This document shows, piece by piece, positions 45,660 through 56,769 of a DNA stretch of 64,000 nt. The DNA is from Sarcophilus harrisii (taxonomy: Eukaryota > Chordata > Mammalia > Dasyuromorphia > Dasyuridae). Within the stretch, counting starts at the first letter, position 1. Every line of letters starts with the position of its first letter. Where the stretch lies: NCBI RefSeq assembly GCF_902635505.1, contig NC_045431.1:72179501-72243500 (forward strand), read 5' to 3'. A program made the position numbers and the translations under genes. The notes under the pieces were generated by a model. The model saw only the letters and a list, made by a program, of their open reading frames with translations. It was not told the DNA's origin and did not search any database.

Positions 45660-45910
45660 AATAATAAATAATAATAGCTAACATTTATGTATCACTTACA
45701 ATATATATTGTGTTAAATACTTTACAATAATAATCTCATTTGATCCTCACAACAATCCTGGGATTAAGTGCTATTGTTTCCTCCATTTTCCAGGAAACAG
45801 ATTATTTGGCCAGAATCACAAAACAAGTAAGCATCTGAGAGTGGATTTGAACTCACATCCTCCTAACTCCAGGCCTAGAGCCTATCCACTGCAGCACCTA
45901 CTTGCCCTTA
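45660..45910 (-). repeat. Complete MIR/Ther-type SINE
   Basis: 'ctaacatttatgtatcactt', 'ctcatttgatcctcacaaca', 'tggatttgaactcacatcct' and 'agcctatccactgcagcacc' give the whole element on the minus strand. Confidence 0.8.
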
Positions 45911-46239
45911 AGGTAAGAGAACAAATAGAAGAAGATCTAGAAGAAGGCAACATCTTACAGGAACCAAGAGAAGAGAAAATATCCAAGATAATGGGGTAAT
46001 AAATGGGATCTCAAAGTCTGATTTTTTGGGAAAAAGTTTGATGAATAGTTTAAAAGCAGTTAGATGAATGATAAGGTAAGAAGCCAGACTGCAGATGATT
46101 TAAAAGTGTGAGAGGAGAGGAAAAAGAGGCACCAATTACACACATCTTTCTCAGTGAGTTTATCTGAAAATAAGAGAAGAGACAGAGAATGCTACCTGAA
46201 AGATTAGTAAAATGTGTGTTTGTGTGTGTGTGTGTTAAG

Positions 46240-46450
46240 AGAGTTGACTGGACATCAAGAAGAATCCATTACTTAGGCATAGAGAGGTTATAATCTATGT
46301 TACTGAGGGAACATGCAAATTGAAGAGATCACAACTCCATGTGGGATTAGTGAGAAACTTCCCTAACAACTGAAGTTCATCTAAAATAGAATAGGCTACC
46401 TCTCCGTTCTTAAGTCTAAAAGTTTTTAAGCAGGAGCTAAATGACCACCC
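46240..46450 (+). repeat. CR1/L3-clade LINE 3' end
   Basis: 'gagaaacttccctaacaact', 'atagaataggctacctctcc' and 'tttaagcaggagctaaatga' repeat the 3' segment seen at 33,430. Confidence 0.6.
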
Positions 46451-46477
46451 ATTTTTTTTTTCCTTTTCTTTTTTTTT

Positions 46478-47170
46478 GCAAAGCAAACGGGGTTAAATGT
46501 TTTGTCCAAGATCAAACAGCTAATACTTGTCTAGTATGAGGTTGCATTTGAACTCAGGTCTTCCTGACTTCAAGACTGATGTGCTATTCACTGTGTTGAG
46601 ATCTGGCCCAAATGTTGAGGTCTAGATTTGGGGTACCTAAATGAAATTACGGTTTAGTTAGGTCTAGTGGCGGGTTTGGGGTACAGAGAGTCAAACAGAG
46701 CTCCCCTGTAACCCCCTTGGATTCGGCGCAAGGATACGGTGGTATATGAGGTCTAGTAGCGGCGCGGAATTCCCAGTAAAAGCATTTATTGGCCCGGAGA
46801 GCTAGATTGATAAAAGCGGTTTATTATTGAATTTAGAAGTAGGAGATATGTGAAGGTAGAGATAAGGAAGGCACCGGACAGAGGGTCCAGTGGACAGAGG
46901 GTCCTCACGTAGCTACCATGTTTGGAATCTCTGCAAAGAGGGGTTCCCAACATGGCCCTTTTGTAATAGGAGACTTAGCTCGAGGGGCTTTTGGGTGTAG
47001 CCCCAAAGTTGGCTCAGATCTGGGTGGGGCTGGGACAGGTCCAGATCTTCTATTGGAATTCAAAGGGACCAGAATTTGTGAGTCAAAGGGTAATTTACAT
47101 TAACTAGGGGGAGTTGGGAATCAAAGATTGGAATCTTTCCCGCATCAACTGTACTACCTAGCTGCCCCCT
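46478..47170 (-). repeat. WSINE1-type SINE split by a solo LTR
   Basis: 46,478-46,593 carries the 3' and middle part ('tttgaactcaggtcttcctg', 'gtgctattcactg'). The tRNA head 'actgtactacctagctgccc' continues at 47,148-47,170. Removing the LTR and one ACTG copy makes the SINE continuous. Confidence 0.8.
46594..47147 (-). mobile_element. Solo LTR, 4-bp TSD, inserted in a SINE
   Basis: The plus strand begins TGTTGAGATC and ends CCCGCATCA. ACTG flanks both sides (46,590-46,593 and 47,148-47,151). On the minus strand an AATAAA at 46,785-46,790 marks R, leaving about 190 bases of U5 to the left. GC content is higher than in neighbouring repeats, suggesting a relatively younger element. No internal region, so a recombined single LTR. 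Fossil. Confidence 0.85.
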
Positions 47171-47177
47171 GCATAAC

Positions 47178-47641
47178 TGTTATGCCACAGTTCTGTTTCC
47201 ATGATTATCCTGACCCAGTTCTCAGTTTCCCTGCTTCTCAAAGCTCAGTCCTGCAAAACCTCTCCTCCCTCTTTATCAGAATAATTGATAAGGATAAAAA
47301 ACCTTATGTTTTAGAATATCAAGATGTCTCTCCCCATGTGTAGGATGCCTCCCCCTGATAATGTCATCTCATCTCCAGAGGCTCACCCCACCCTGTCAGA
47401 ATCCTGTTCCTGCTCTCAGTACCCTGACTCTGCCCCTGCCTCAGTCTACTCCCTGTGTCTGAACTATGTTATATAATGTCATTGAGACCTCACATTGTTT
47501 GCTGGATTCTTGGAGACAATAGTCTCATTCAGCCTTGGGACCAAACCATGGATCCATTTGGTCCCAGTAAATTTCTCCCATTTAGTAAATGATTAAATTG
47601 TTCTCTAATCTCTATCCTGTCTCAGTTTCTCTGGCATTACA
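47178..47641 (+). mobile_element. Solo LTR, TGTTATGCCA...TGGCATTACA ends
   Basis: The terminal inverted repeat matches at 9 of 10 bases. It is flanked by TAAC at 47,174-47,177 and 47,642-47,645. The 3' part ('atttggtcccagtaaatttc', 'tctcagtttctctggcatta') is the same family as the LTR at 39,091. Fossil. Confidence 0.85.
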
Positions 47642-47655
47642 TAACCACTTGTAAG

Positions 47656-48130
47656 CTATGACAGAGTGTTCTTATATTGATGAAACTGTGTGGTTCAGAC
47701 AGCATTTAATAAAAAAAGCTGGAGATATATCCAGAAGCAAAGCAAAGTTTATTATACGTTATAAAATCGGGCCCACCCATCAAGCAGACAATCGAAGGGA
47801 GGAGACACCTTCACGGGCAAGATCAACACTTTTTATCCCTAACACAAATACCCACTCCTACCACTGACCCTCATCCTTACTGGCTGAGGATCTTACATTC
47901 TAAACCCGGGAACTACCCAAGAAATTGAACTTGACCAATAAGTACATAGTTGCCCATATTCTACTGAAATAGGGAGGATTACAAGAAGGGGACTCAAGTA
48001 TGCCCTCAGGAGGATAGCAGGGAGGGGGCTTAAGTATGTCCTTGACTTAATGCTTAAAGTCCTTCAGGCCTACTCAAACTTTGAAATGATGAAGCCTTAC
48101 TCGATTTTCACAACTATCTTGAAAGATCTC
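47656..48130 (-). mobile_element. LTR-like element, minus strand
   Basis: Read on the minus strand it has a TATA-type GGGATAAAAAGTG (about 47,840) and a TATAATAAAC poly(A) region (about 47,755). A U5-like end follows (47,656-47,720). The right boundary and target duplication are not resolved. Its 62-base outer end recurs inverted at 48,974-49,040. Fossil. Confidence 0.55.
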
Positions 48131-48136
48131 ACTTCA

Positions 48137-49245
48137 TCTCGTTCAGAACTGATCAACCAATCAAAAATATTTATTAAATGCTTACTACATGCCAGAAACA
48201 ATCAATAAACATTTATTAAGTGCTTACCTTCCAGGCACTGTGCTACTTTCAATGAGTTTAAACAATAATGTGGGCTACAAGTACCTATAATATTATATAT
48301 AGCAGAAATATGATAATCACATATATACAAATATATATACATATATTTATGCAAATATATATTTATATAACATATGTATTGTGTATGTTAATATATATAC
48401 ATATATATACACAAATACACGTATATACAAAGGGTTGAAAAGAGACTAGTTTGATAGCAAGGGAAGACATTAACAGTTGGAAGGAATCAGAAAATGCTCA
48501 GTGAAGAAGCTGGTTCCTGAGTTGCATAGTTAATGAAAAGAGAGCTTTTACGCAGTGGAACAAAGGAGGCAATAGGACTGTGGGACAGTCAATAAAAAGT
48601 TATGGGGACTAGAAATGGAATGTCCTATATGAAAAGTAGAAAAGGAGGTCAGTTTGCCTAAATTGAAAGATGTGAGAGGTAGAGTAATAATTAAATTAGG
48701 CTGAAAAAATGGGATGGTGCCAAACTGTATATAATATATGAACCATAGATAGAATTCATAATTCAAATAAAATAATATGTTCTGGATTAATAAATGTATC
48801 AAATTGTAACAAAATTCTGCTTTGGGGCAACAAAGTATAAGTAATAAACAATGAAACAATCTATTTTCAATGACCTTACATTCCACTGGGGAAAATAAAG
48901 ACATATGAAAATATATATATAGTACAATAGATGATTACATATAATCAGTACAAATATATTAAATATATTAAATAGCTTTTTTTATTAAATGCTGTCTGAA
49001 CCACAGAGTTTCATCAATATGAGAACACTCTGTCATATATATTTAATATATTAGCTTGAGAGAGAGGGCACAAGCAATTATGGGAATCTTGAAAAATTAT
49101 GCAAAAGATGGTGCTTGAGCTTCTTAAAAGAAGAGAGGAGGTAAGGAAAGATTCCAGATATTAAGAAGTCAGTGCAAAGGCACCAAAACAGAAAATGGGA
49201 GTATTGTGTGTAAGGAATAGAAAGAAAGACAGTTAGGTTATATCA
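48137..49245 (-). repeat. L2-clade LINE relic with AT-rich insert
   Basis: 'caataaacatttattaagtg' and 'ttccaggcactgtgctac' open the antisense L2-clade end. 48,430-48,720 and 49,060-49,240 continue with 'gaagctggttcctgagttgc' and 'aaagattccagatattaaga'. TA-rich low-complexity DNA lies at 48,280-48,432 and 48,905-48,972. Confidence 0.45.
48974..49040 (+). repeat. Inverted copy of the LTR-like U5 end
   Basis: 'attaaatgctgtctgaacca' and 'cagagtttcatcaatatgag' are the reverse complement of 47,657-47,720 with only a few differences over about 62 bases. The rest of the LTR is absent on this side. Confidence 0.75.
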
Positions 49246-49277
49246 AAATATACTCATGTTTATATATTTCTTTAAAA

Positions 49278-49551
49278 CTGGGATTCTTAACTTTTTCTTG
49301 GTGTGAGTCTGGTGAAACCTCAAAATAACAGATTCTTTAAAATTCATAATTGAAGGAAATATATAAATTACAAATATATAAAATATAATTTATATATAAA
49401 ATTATACATTTATATAAAATATATAAATTATCGTGATACATATTTATTATGTATATATGTCTTTATACACACATGTATGTGTGTATCTATCTTTGTATTA
49501 TAGACAGATATATACACATAGGCATACATCTGACTCTAAGGTTAAGAACTT
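49278..49551. mobile_element. hAT MITE with AT-rich centre
   Basis: Left end CTGGGATTCTTAAC and right end GGTTAAGAACTT, with flanks CTTTAAAA and CTTTAGAA (7 of 8). The inner 'ctttaaaattcataattgaa' is family-typical. The centre has become TA-rich. Confidence 0.6.
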
Positions 49552-49556
49552 CTTTA

Positions 49557-49812
49557 GAATGTGGATCACAACATAGTATTTTCACCTTTCTTGTTGTTTG
49601 CTTTTTGTTTTTTCTCATCTTTTCCCCTTCATGATCTGATTTTTCTTGTGCAGCATGATAATTGTGGAAATAAGTGTGGAAGAATTGCTCATGTTTAACA
49701 CATATTGGATTACTTGTTATCTAGGGGAGGGGAAAAAATTCGGAACACAAGATTTTGCAAGAGAATGTAGAAAACTATCTTGGCGGATATTTTGAGAATA
49801 AAAAGTTAAAAA
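49557..49812 (+). mobile_element. L1 3' end abutting the CpG island
   Basis: 'gatcacaacatagtattttc', 'ttcttgtgcagcatgataat' and 'ggattacttgttatctaggg', ending 'tttgagaataaaaag'. It is the last repeat before the TMEM184C promoter. Confidence 0.85.
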
Positions 49813-50348
49813 ACAACTCCCGCTTTAAAGTTTGCAAAGAGCGCTATCGCATTAGAGAACCACAAGAGCCCTGGGAAGTTGATACAAGCGCCTGTTGCTG
49901 CTTTTTTTTATTATTCCCGGCCTCAGAGAGGTCGGGGAACGTGCCCGGTGTCACAGAGCCGGCCATGTCCCGAGTTCCCAAGACCTTCGGACTCTGTGCT
50001 AAGCAACCCGCTTCCTCCCCTCCGAGGTCCTCTCTGCTCTGACACGCTGCCCTTCCCCTGCACATGCCCAGTAGCCCCAGTCTGGGAGTTCTCCATCAGG
50101 GCAAGCCGGGGAGCGGCAGCGGGAAGCGGCTGCATCCCGCCCCAGGTTGCTAGGACACGCCACCTTTCTCAACTCCCTCCTCCCTTCCGAGCATCCCAGG
50201 AGGTAGGGACCGAACTCCTTCACTGCGCAATCGCAAACTCCACAGAAAGCCTGCCAACCTCGTCCAATCAGAGCGAGGTTAATAGACCGGATGAGGCGGG
50301 GCACGCCGAGTCCTAAGGAGCGAATCAAAGCCTTCGAGTGGCCCCAGG

Positions 50349-50372
50349 CGGAAGCGGAAGCGGAAGCGGAAG
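50349..50372 (+). promoter_or_regulatory. Four tandem CGGAAG hexamers (ETS/GABPA-type)
   Basis: The hexamer CGGAAG occurs four times head to tail without spacing, starting at 50,349, 50,355, 50,361 and 50,367. GABPA commonly binds paired GGAA sites in TATA-less housekeeping promoters. Binding here is inference. Confidence 0.6.
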
Positions 50373-50519
50373 CGATCCGGGAGCTGTTGTTGGTGTGTCG
50401 GTGTGTCAGGGGGGACCGTGCGTTTGTTCTCTGGAGGTTTGGGGGGAAGGGTCAGGAGGGGGCTGCGGGTCTTGGCCGTGTGGAGGCAGCTCCTTGAGGC
50501 CGCCGCCGCCGCCGTCGCC

Positions 50520-50555
50520 ATGGTGCAAGCAGAGCGTGGGGGGGCTGCCGGCTGA
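50520..50555 (+). other. Upstream ORF, 11 codons, strong start context
   Basis: GTCGCCATGG is an excellent initiation context directly after a (GCC)n run. The frame reads MVQAERGGAAG and then TGA. It lies 0.9 kb before the TMEM184C start. If the leader is transcribed from the ETS region, this would be its first well-placed AUG and could reduce downstream translation. Peptide function is not implied. Confidence 0.5.
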
Positions 50556-50780
50556 GGGCGGGGCGGAAGGAGGGGGTGACGGCCGCGACTTGGCCCGTGC
50601 CGGCTGGCCCCGCCGCGTCCGGCCGAGCTGGGGCGATACCGGGGCGAGCTGGGCAAGGTGGGCAAGCGGCGGAAGCCGCGCCGGGCCAAAGCCGCGGGCC
50701 GCGGCAGCAGCAGGAAAAGGAGGGACTCCTGCCTCAGAAGCCGCGGCGTTGGGTACACCGGCACCGTCAGCCCCTGGTAA

Positions 50781-51557
<777 letters not shown>

Positions 51558-51689
51558 TGAGCGTGTAGTGGGATGCTTTGGTTATCCTGTACCTCCTACC
51601 CCTGGGAAAAGACATTTTTCCATTTAGATCTTCTCCTTACCTTTTTTCTCCAAAAAAACTTGAGTAGGTTCATCAATTTAGAGCTCTTA

Positions 51690-51790
51690 GGGACATCTGA
51701 TTGCAAAAACTCATTTTATATATGAGGAAACTGAGGATAAGTGACTTGCCCAGGGACATGCATTTATGTCACCAAGACCTTCACTTGCCT
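51690..51790 (-). repeat. MIR SINE fragment in intron 1
   Basis: 'ttatatatgaggaaactgag' and 'gtgacttgcccagggacatg' form the minus-strand MIR core. Confidence 0.65.
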
Positions 51791-52559
51791 ATTCATCCAT
51801 AGGATGGCTGCTTTAACCTGCCTTGTAGTCTTTTGAAACAATGCACAGGCTTCTCAAAAATAATGTTTGAGGCATATAAAGAAACCTAGAACAAGTTTGC
51901 TTCCCTGAAAAATCCATTTTCAGGAACAAATATTCCTCTTTTTAAAAATTTTGTGGACTTTTTCATTTTAATTCAGAGGATTTTGCCTAACTTTTTATAA
52001 GTGGAAAATGTTAGTGTTGCTGGAATAAAATTATCAAAATTATTTTGTTATTGTACACAGAATGGATTTGCTGCAATTATGTCAAGTGACATTTATGACA
52101 CATCATGCATTTGCATTTATCAGCAACCTTTAGCTTCTTAAATTAAAAGACCAGATTAATTTTTCTTTTACTTTAGATCTTATGTATCAAGGGTTTTGCA
52201 AAATAATCCTTGTGGTTCTATGCAACTTTTTTGATGTCACATTGTTATTATGACATCAGTAAAGTAATTCTAAAGAGCCTGAAAGTTCCTAAGGTAAAAA
52301 CTTCAAGTTATGTAACCTTTTCAAAGTTAAACTGTAAAACTCAAAGTGTTTAAACTCTTAATCTTTCATCAGCTCCAATTTGTGAGAGTATCCTTTAAAG
52401 TAAAACTTCCAAGTATATTTATCCAGTAAAACAAGTTTGAAGCTGCTTCATTCTAACTGAACAGACTTCATTTCCCTTCTCTCCCAAGGCCAGCGAATTT
52501 ATTAGTTGAGAAAAGAATTCTTAAGAGGAGAAACTCCCTCCAAATTTAATGTAACTTAA

Positions 52560-52670
52560 TCAATTTCAAGATTTTCCTGAGGATCATACAGCCAATATAT
52601 GTCAGCAGGATTTGGACCCAGGTCTTCTGATTTTTATGCTGGGCCCCATACTGCTCCATGGTAGCATAGT
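52560..52670 (-). repeat. MIR SINE fragment in intron 1
   Basis: 'aggatcatacagccaatata', 'tcagcaggatttggacccag' and 'gtcttctgatttttatgctg' match a minus-strand MIR head. Confidence 0.6.
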
Positions 52671-53754
52671 AGTTTTTAAAAAGCAATGACTTATGTCAAA
52701 AACTTTATAGTGTATTCTTTTAGAAAGAGTGATGTTTTTAGACCTATATAACTCATACTGGTAGTGTCACTTATTAATAAAACGTGTTTTGCCAGTACGT
52801 AAGTTTTTGGTAGTAAATGTAATTGGCTTCTGATGCTTTTTAATGGAGATGCTTATTCAAACGTTCGCTTTTTATTGCTGGGTTTCATAACCAGTACCTA
52901 GAGAATAATCATTATAGAAAGAACTTGGAAGTTGTTAGACAAGCCCTACAAAATATGGTAGTAAGAACTTAAATAAGTAAACTATAGGAATCAGTTATCT
53001 AGAAGGTATTGCCTAGGAACATCAAAAAAACAAGCATATTCCTTGCTCTGAAAATAGGCATGAGTGGCAATAGTTGTGGTATTTTCTTTTCTCTCACAAC
53101 ATCTAGATTTTGTATTATGAGATGTTGATATAACTCAGATTAAGAATGTCTGACTTGAAAATTCAAACTATGAACTTTAAGAAAAGCCTAGTGACTTTAA
53201 ACACATTCCACTGATCACAAGGCGGTTTTTGGCTTTGTTTTTGTTTCCTTGCTGGTGCTCTTGAGTTCTTTGCAAAAGCGAAGCTGTTTTAGGTTTGAAT
53301 CCTGGGTAATTGTATTAAACAACTTTACACTTTAGGAATTTGAGCTACTGTTTTTGTTGCTTATGCTTATGTGTATTGCACTTTGAGCAAGTCTCCATAG
53401 GGAAACTTTAAGCTGTCCTCTCTCACTTGCTTCCATTTCTTTCCTTGTCACCTCAAGAGCATCACTCTGACTCCACTCTCCCTCCCCATCTCCCCAATGT
53501 GAAAGCCAAAAACACTGCTTTTATGGGAGAACAGAAACAAAAATAAAACAGTTCTTACTATTTTGTTGGGGAGGATATAGGCAACTAGAGAAAATTAAGA
53601 AAGGTGACCTCTGAACTAAGGTAATTTTTTTCCTTCTACATTTTATTGATTTGGATTTTTTTTTAAACATTACAAACATTTACAGATTACTCCTGAGGTC
53701 TCTTGTAATAAAATAAAACCTTTTAGTAAAGCTAATAACACAAGTGATGTCATC

Positions 53755-54530
53755 TGAAAGATTATGTAACGGATTAATTGGTCACTTACACTCCCCATTT
53801 TAAAAATAAATAGAAATGTATGCATATTCTCTCCCTCTCAACCTACCTTATTGAAAAAGAAATCATTATTGTAACAGATATTGTCAAGCAAAATAAATTC
53901 CCTCAGTGACTCTATACAAAATTATATGTCTGATTCTGAACCAAAATTCATCACCTCTCTATAAAGATAATAAATATCTTTCATTATCTGATCTCTGGAA
54001 TTATGATGATTGAATTGATTGTAGTTCTTAACAAATTTTATAAATGTTTCTCCTGATTCATAGATTTTTCATTTTTTATATCAAAGTAGTTGTTCATAAC
54101 ATTCATATACCATTACTTATTTACCACTCCTCAATTGATGGGCCCTTTAGTTTCTATTTTTGTCGCTGCAAAAGGAGCTGCAATATAAATATTTTTGCAT
54201 AGAAAGTATTTTTCCCTTTTTGATTTCTTTAGAGTGTGGGTCTTGCTAGACTACAAGGTACATACTGTTTAGTAATTTGACCCATTTCACGGTCTACCTG
54301 TGTGCCTCTTTTCCCAGAGATCCTCCAGTATATATCATTTTACTTTTTTTAGTCATCTTTATCACTCAGATGAGTATGAGGGAAAATTGCAGCATTGCTT
54401 TAATTTTCATTTCTCTTATTAGTGATTTGGGACAACTTTTTCACAATGGTTATTGATGATCTATTCTTTTGAAAACTGCCTGCTCATATCGTTAGACCTT
54501 AAATCAATTTTGGAATGATTTTTTAAGTTT
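53755..54530 (-). mobile_element. Older L1 3' region in intron 1
   Basis: Plus-strand 'ccattacttatttaccactc', 'ctcaattgatgggccctt', 'gctgcaatataaatattttt' and 'tctcttattagtgatttggg' is the antisense of L1 ORF2 C-terminus and 3' UTR, the same subfamily as at 15,815. Confidence 0.7.
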
Positions 54531-55108
54531 GAATTTAATTGAAATGAAATTAATTTGAATCGGTTCATTATTGTACATTGGAAATATCTTTATCAGAGAA
54601 ACTTGCTGCAAATTTTTCCTCCCACATGTATGTGACCTAGACATAAAAGTTCACTCTAGGATTAAAAAGTGCACTGAGTTTTGAAGATAACGGGTTCTGA
54701 TACAGAGATGGAGCAACAGTGCATTCCATCTATGAGACAGCCATCCTGTGTGGGCTTCAGTTTTGTGGGCTAAACTGGAAGCCTAGTCACCAGTTATGAT
54801 ATTGGTGAAAATGATTTGGTGCAAATAAATTGATATAGTCAACATAATAATTTGAATATCTGAACTGTAATGCTATGACAGTTCCATAGACTGTTTCATG
54901 AATATGATTGAATTTTTTTTTTAACCAAAATTATGCTGAAAGTGAAATCCCAATGCACAGTGGGAAAAAAAGTAATAAGCACAGTTTAGTCCACAGTACC
55001 ATAAACTCCAAATACATTCCATATTTCCTATCCTTCCTGTAGTAAACATTGGCATCAAGCAAGCAGGGTACTGAAAAGTACTTTCAAAACCCAATGGTTT
55101 AAGAGACC

Positions 55109-55500
55109 TAAGTGTTAGGTTATCAGTTTCTGCCCGCAAGGCAGTGTGTGTGGAGCCTGAAAGAAAAGAGATAAAGGCAAGAGAGAGAGGGGAGATTGCA
55201 GAAGGGAGGCAAGATAAAACAATCTGATCAAGCCTCGGTTTAATTTGTGCAATAGTACAGATATATAGCAATAGGAAACAGGGTGGCGCAAACTTAGTAC
55301 AGGCTGGGGGTCCTAGGCAAAGGATTGGTTTCCCACCCAAGAATGAGCTGATCAGGTGTCTTTGGGTAGGAAAATCCATGATGTGATTAGGAGATTCCTA
55401 TTCAAGGTTAGGGCAGTCTTTTGGAATGTGGCTTTGTCACCTGTATGGCCTTATGGCCTTATCACCTGTAGATTAGTGCTGGCTCCCCACAAGTTTCTTA
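55109..55500 (-). mobile_element. Possible LTR fragment in intron 1
   Basis: It starts TGTTAGGTTATCAG, and the minus strand carries an ATTAAA poly(A)-like signal near 55,240 after a pyrimidine-rich U5-like part. No matching end duplication was found, so the call is tentative. Fossil if real. Confidence 0.35.
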
Positions 55501-55542
55501 GTCTCAAAGTTGTTTGTGTGTGTGTAAGCTCTCTTGCATGTG

Positions 55543-55678
55543 CACTGAGGCAATTGGGGTTAAGTGACTTGCCCAGGGTTACACAGCTAGGAAGTGTTAA
55601 GTGTCTAAGGACAGATTTGAACTCGGTCCTCCTGACTTCAGGGCTAGCACTCTATCCAGTTCACCATCTAGCTGCCCC
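55543..55678 (-). repeat. WSINE1-type SINE
   Basis: 'gaggcaattggggttaagtg', 'gggttacacagctaggaagt', 'tgaactcggtcctcctgact' and 'caccatctagctgcccc' give a full minus-strand copy, little diverged. Confidence 0.85.
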
Positions 55679-55689
55679 CTATGTAATAT

Positions 55690-56765
55690 ATTTTCAAAAG
55701 GAAGTAAAGATTCCTTTTAAAATTTGCATATAATTTGTATTTTTGAAGATGTGAACTTATGTCACTTACAGGTGTTCTGATTGCAAATTCTGGCCTTTTC
55801 TCCCTACCTTGATGCCTGATTGAGTGCTATTTGATTGTATAAACTGTTTCTGTAACATAAATCACTATAACACTTGTGGTTATTCACTTTTTAATATGTT
55901 ATACTTTTTTCTGTCTAGTTGTGGCTGAGAAAGTTTTGCTGATATTGGACCTCAGCCATTCTCTGTTGCAAAAGCCGTTTTGTTTTTGTCATTTACAAAA
56001 TAAAACCCATATTTTAAGAATGTCCATTCTGACCTATAGTAAGAACCCAGGGTTTAATAGTATCATTGACTTAAGAATTCTCTCTCAAATTCCAAATATT
56101 AATAATTACACCAAATATAATATTGGTTGCTTAGTTCCACTAAAACTATAGTTTTGGGTTTTGCAGAGGACCTGATTGATCTTGGCATTGACAGTTTGTG
56201 GTGTCATTTTTTTTTTTCTGCTTGCTTAAAGGACCATACGTAAAGCTCAGAAGAGCCAGGTGTCCCTTGGGCTGTGGTTTGCCCACCCTTGAATTAATTG
56301 GTGAGCACGATGATAATGTGAGCCAACAAAATGCAAGCATGTTTGTGATCATATAATTTAGAGTTTATAGCAAAAATTTATGATTTTTATCATCTTTTCC
56401 TTTTGTAAATGGTTTTATGATGATATTAACAGATCTGTTAGAATTTGTAAATAAGCAAAAGCAGATCACTAAACACTGCCTCTATTAAAAGTTTTAAGTT
56501 AGTGATTTAATTCAATCTACTTTAAGTTCAATCTACTTTATGTTTATAAATATTGGCTTAAAAAGTACTTGACTGTTTAAGTGATGTTTGCTGTATATCG
56601 AACGAGAATTTCTAGAGGAGTCAAAAGAACAATAATTATTAGAAATCGTAAGGCAGTTTTAAATGGTGTCTTTCAGGAGCATCTTAGAATCCCACTGATT
56701 TAAATTCTAAATTATATATATATTAGTTGATTATAGAACTGTGGTTCTCATCTCCTTACACCCCT
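55690..56765. other. Intronic sequence, no exon seen
   Basis: AT-rich and without recognisable repeats or splice-flanked frames. Confidence 0.4.
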
Positions 56766-56769
56766 TTTA

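Larger units (their letters stand above)
44280..46210 (-). mobile_element. L2-clade LINE relic with RT motif
   Basis: On the minus strand near 45,430-45,500 the text reads LISMHGFNDH and, after a frame change, LYTDDSQNY. This corresponds to the RT catalytic box F/Y-x-D-D (usual form LYADDSQIY) with A to T. Flanking plus-strand text ('ttaggaaaatcattttggca', 'tagtttaaggcaatattg', 'gggaatcatctgtatataat', 'gaagccagactgcagatga') is in family order. It is interrupted by GA/GATA repeats (44,745-44,945; 45,505-45,550) and a MIR (45,660-45,910). Confidence 0.7.

Noticed and set aside
1-49800. Exons of EDNRA, the expected upstream neighbour
   Set aside because: No receptor-like coding segment was found. 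The synteny statement is from general knowledge of mammalian gene order.
50279-50764. 161-codon minus-strand frame in the CpG island
   Set aside because: GC-rich islands are stop-poor. No homology or splice donor supports a divergent protein, although the MATAAAAAS start is noted under findings.
53640-53740. Alternative first exon in intron 1
   Set aside because: No start codon with open frame and donor; AT-rich and adjacent to an L1 relic.
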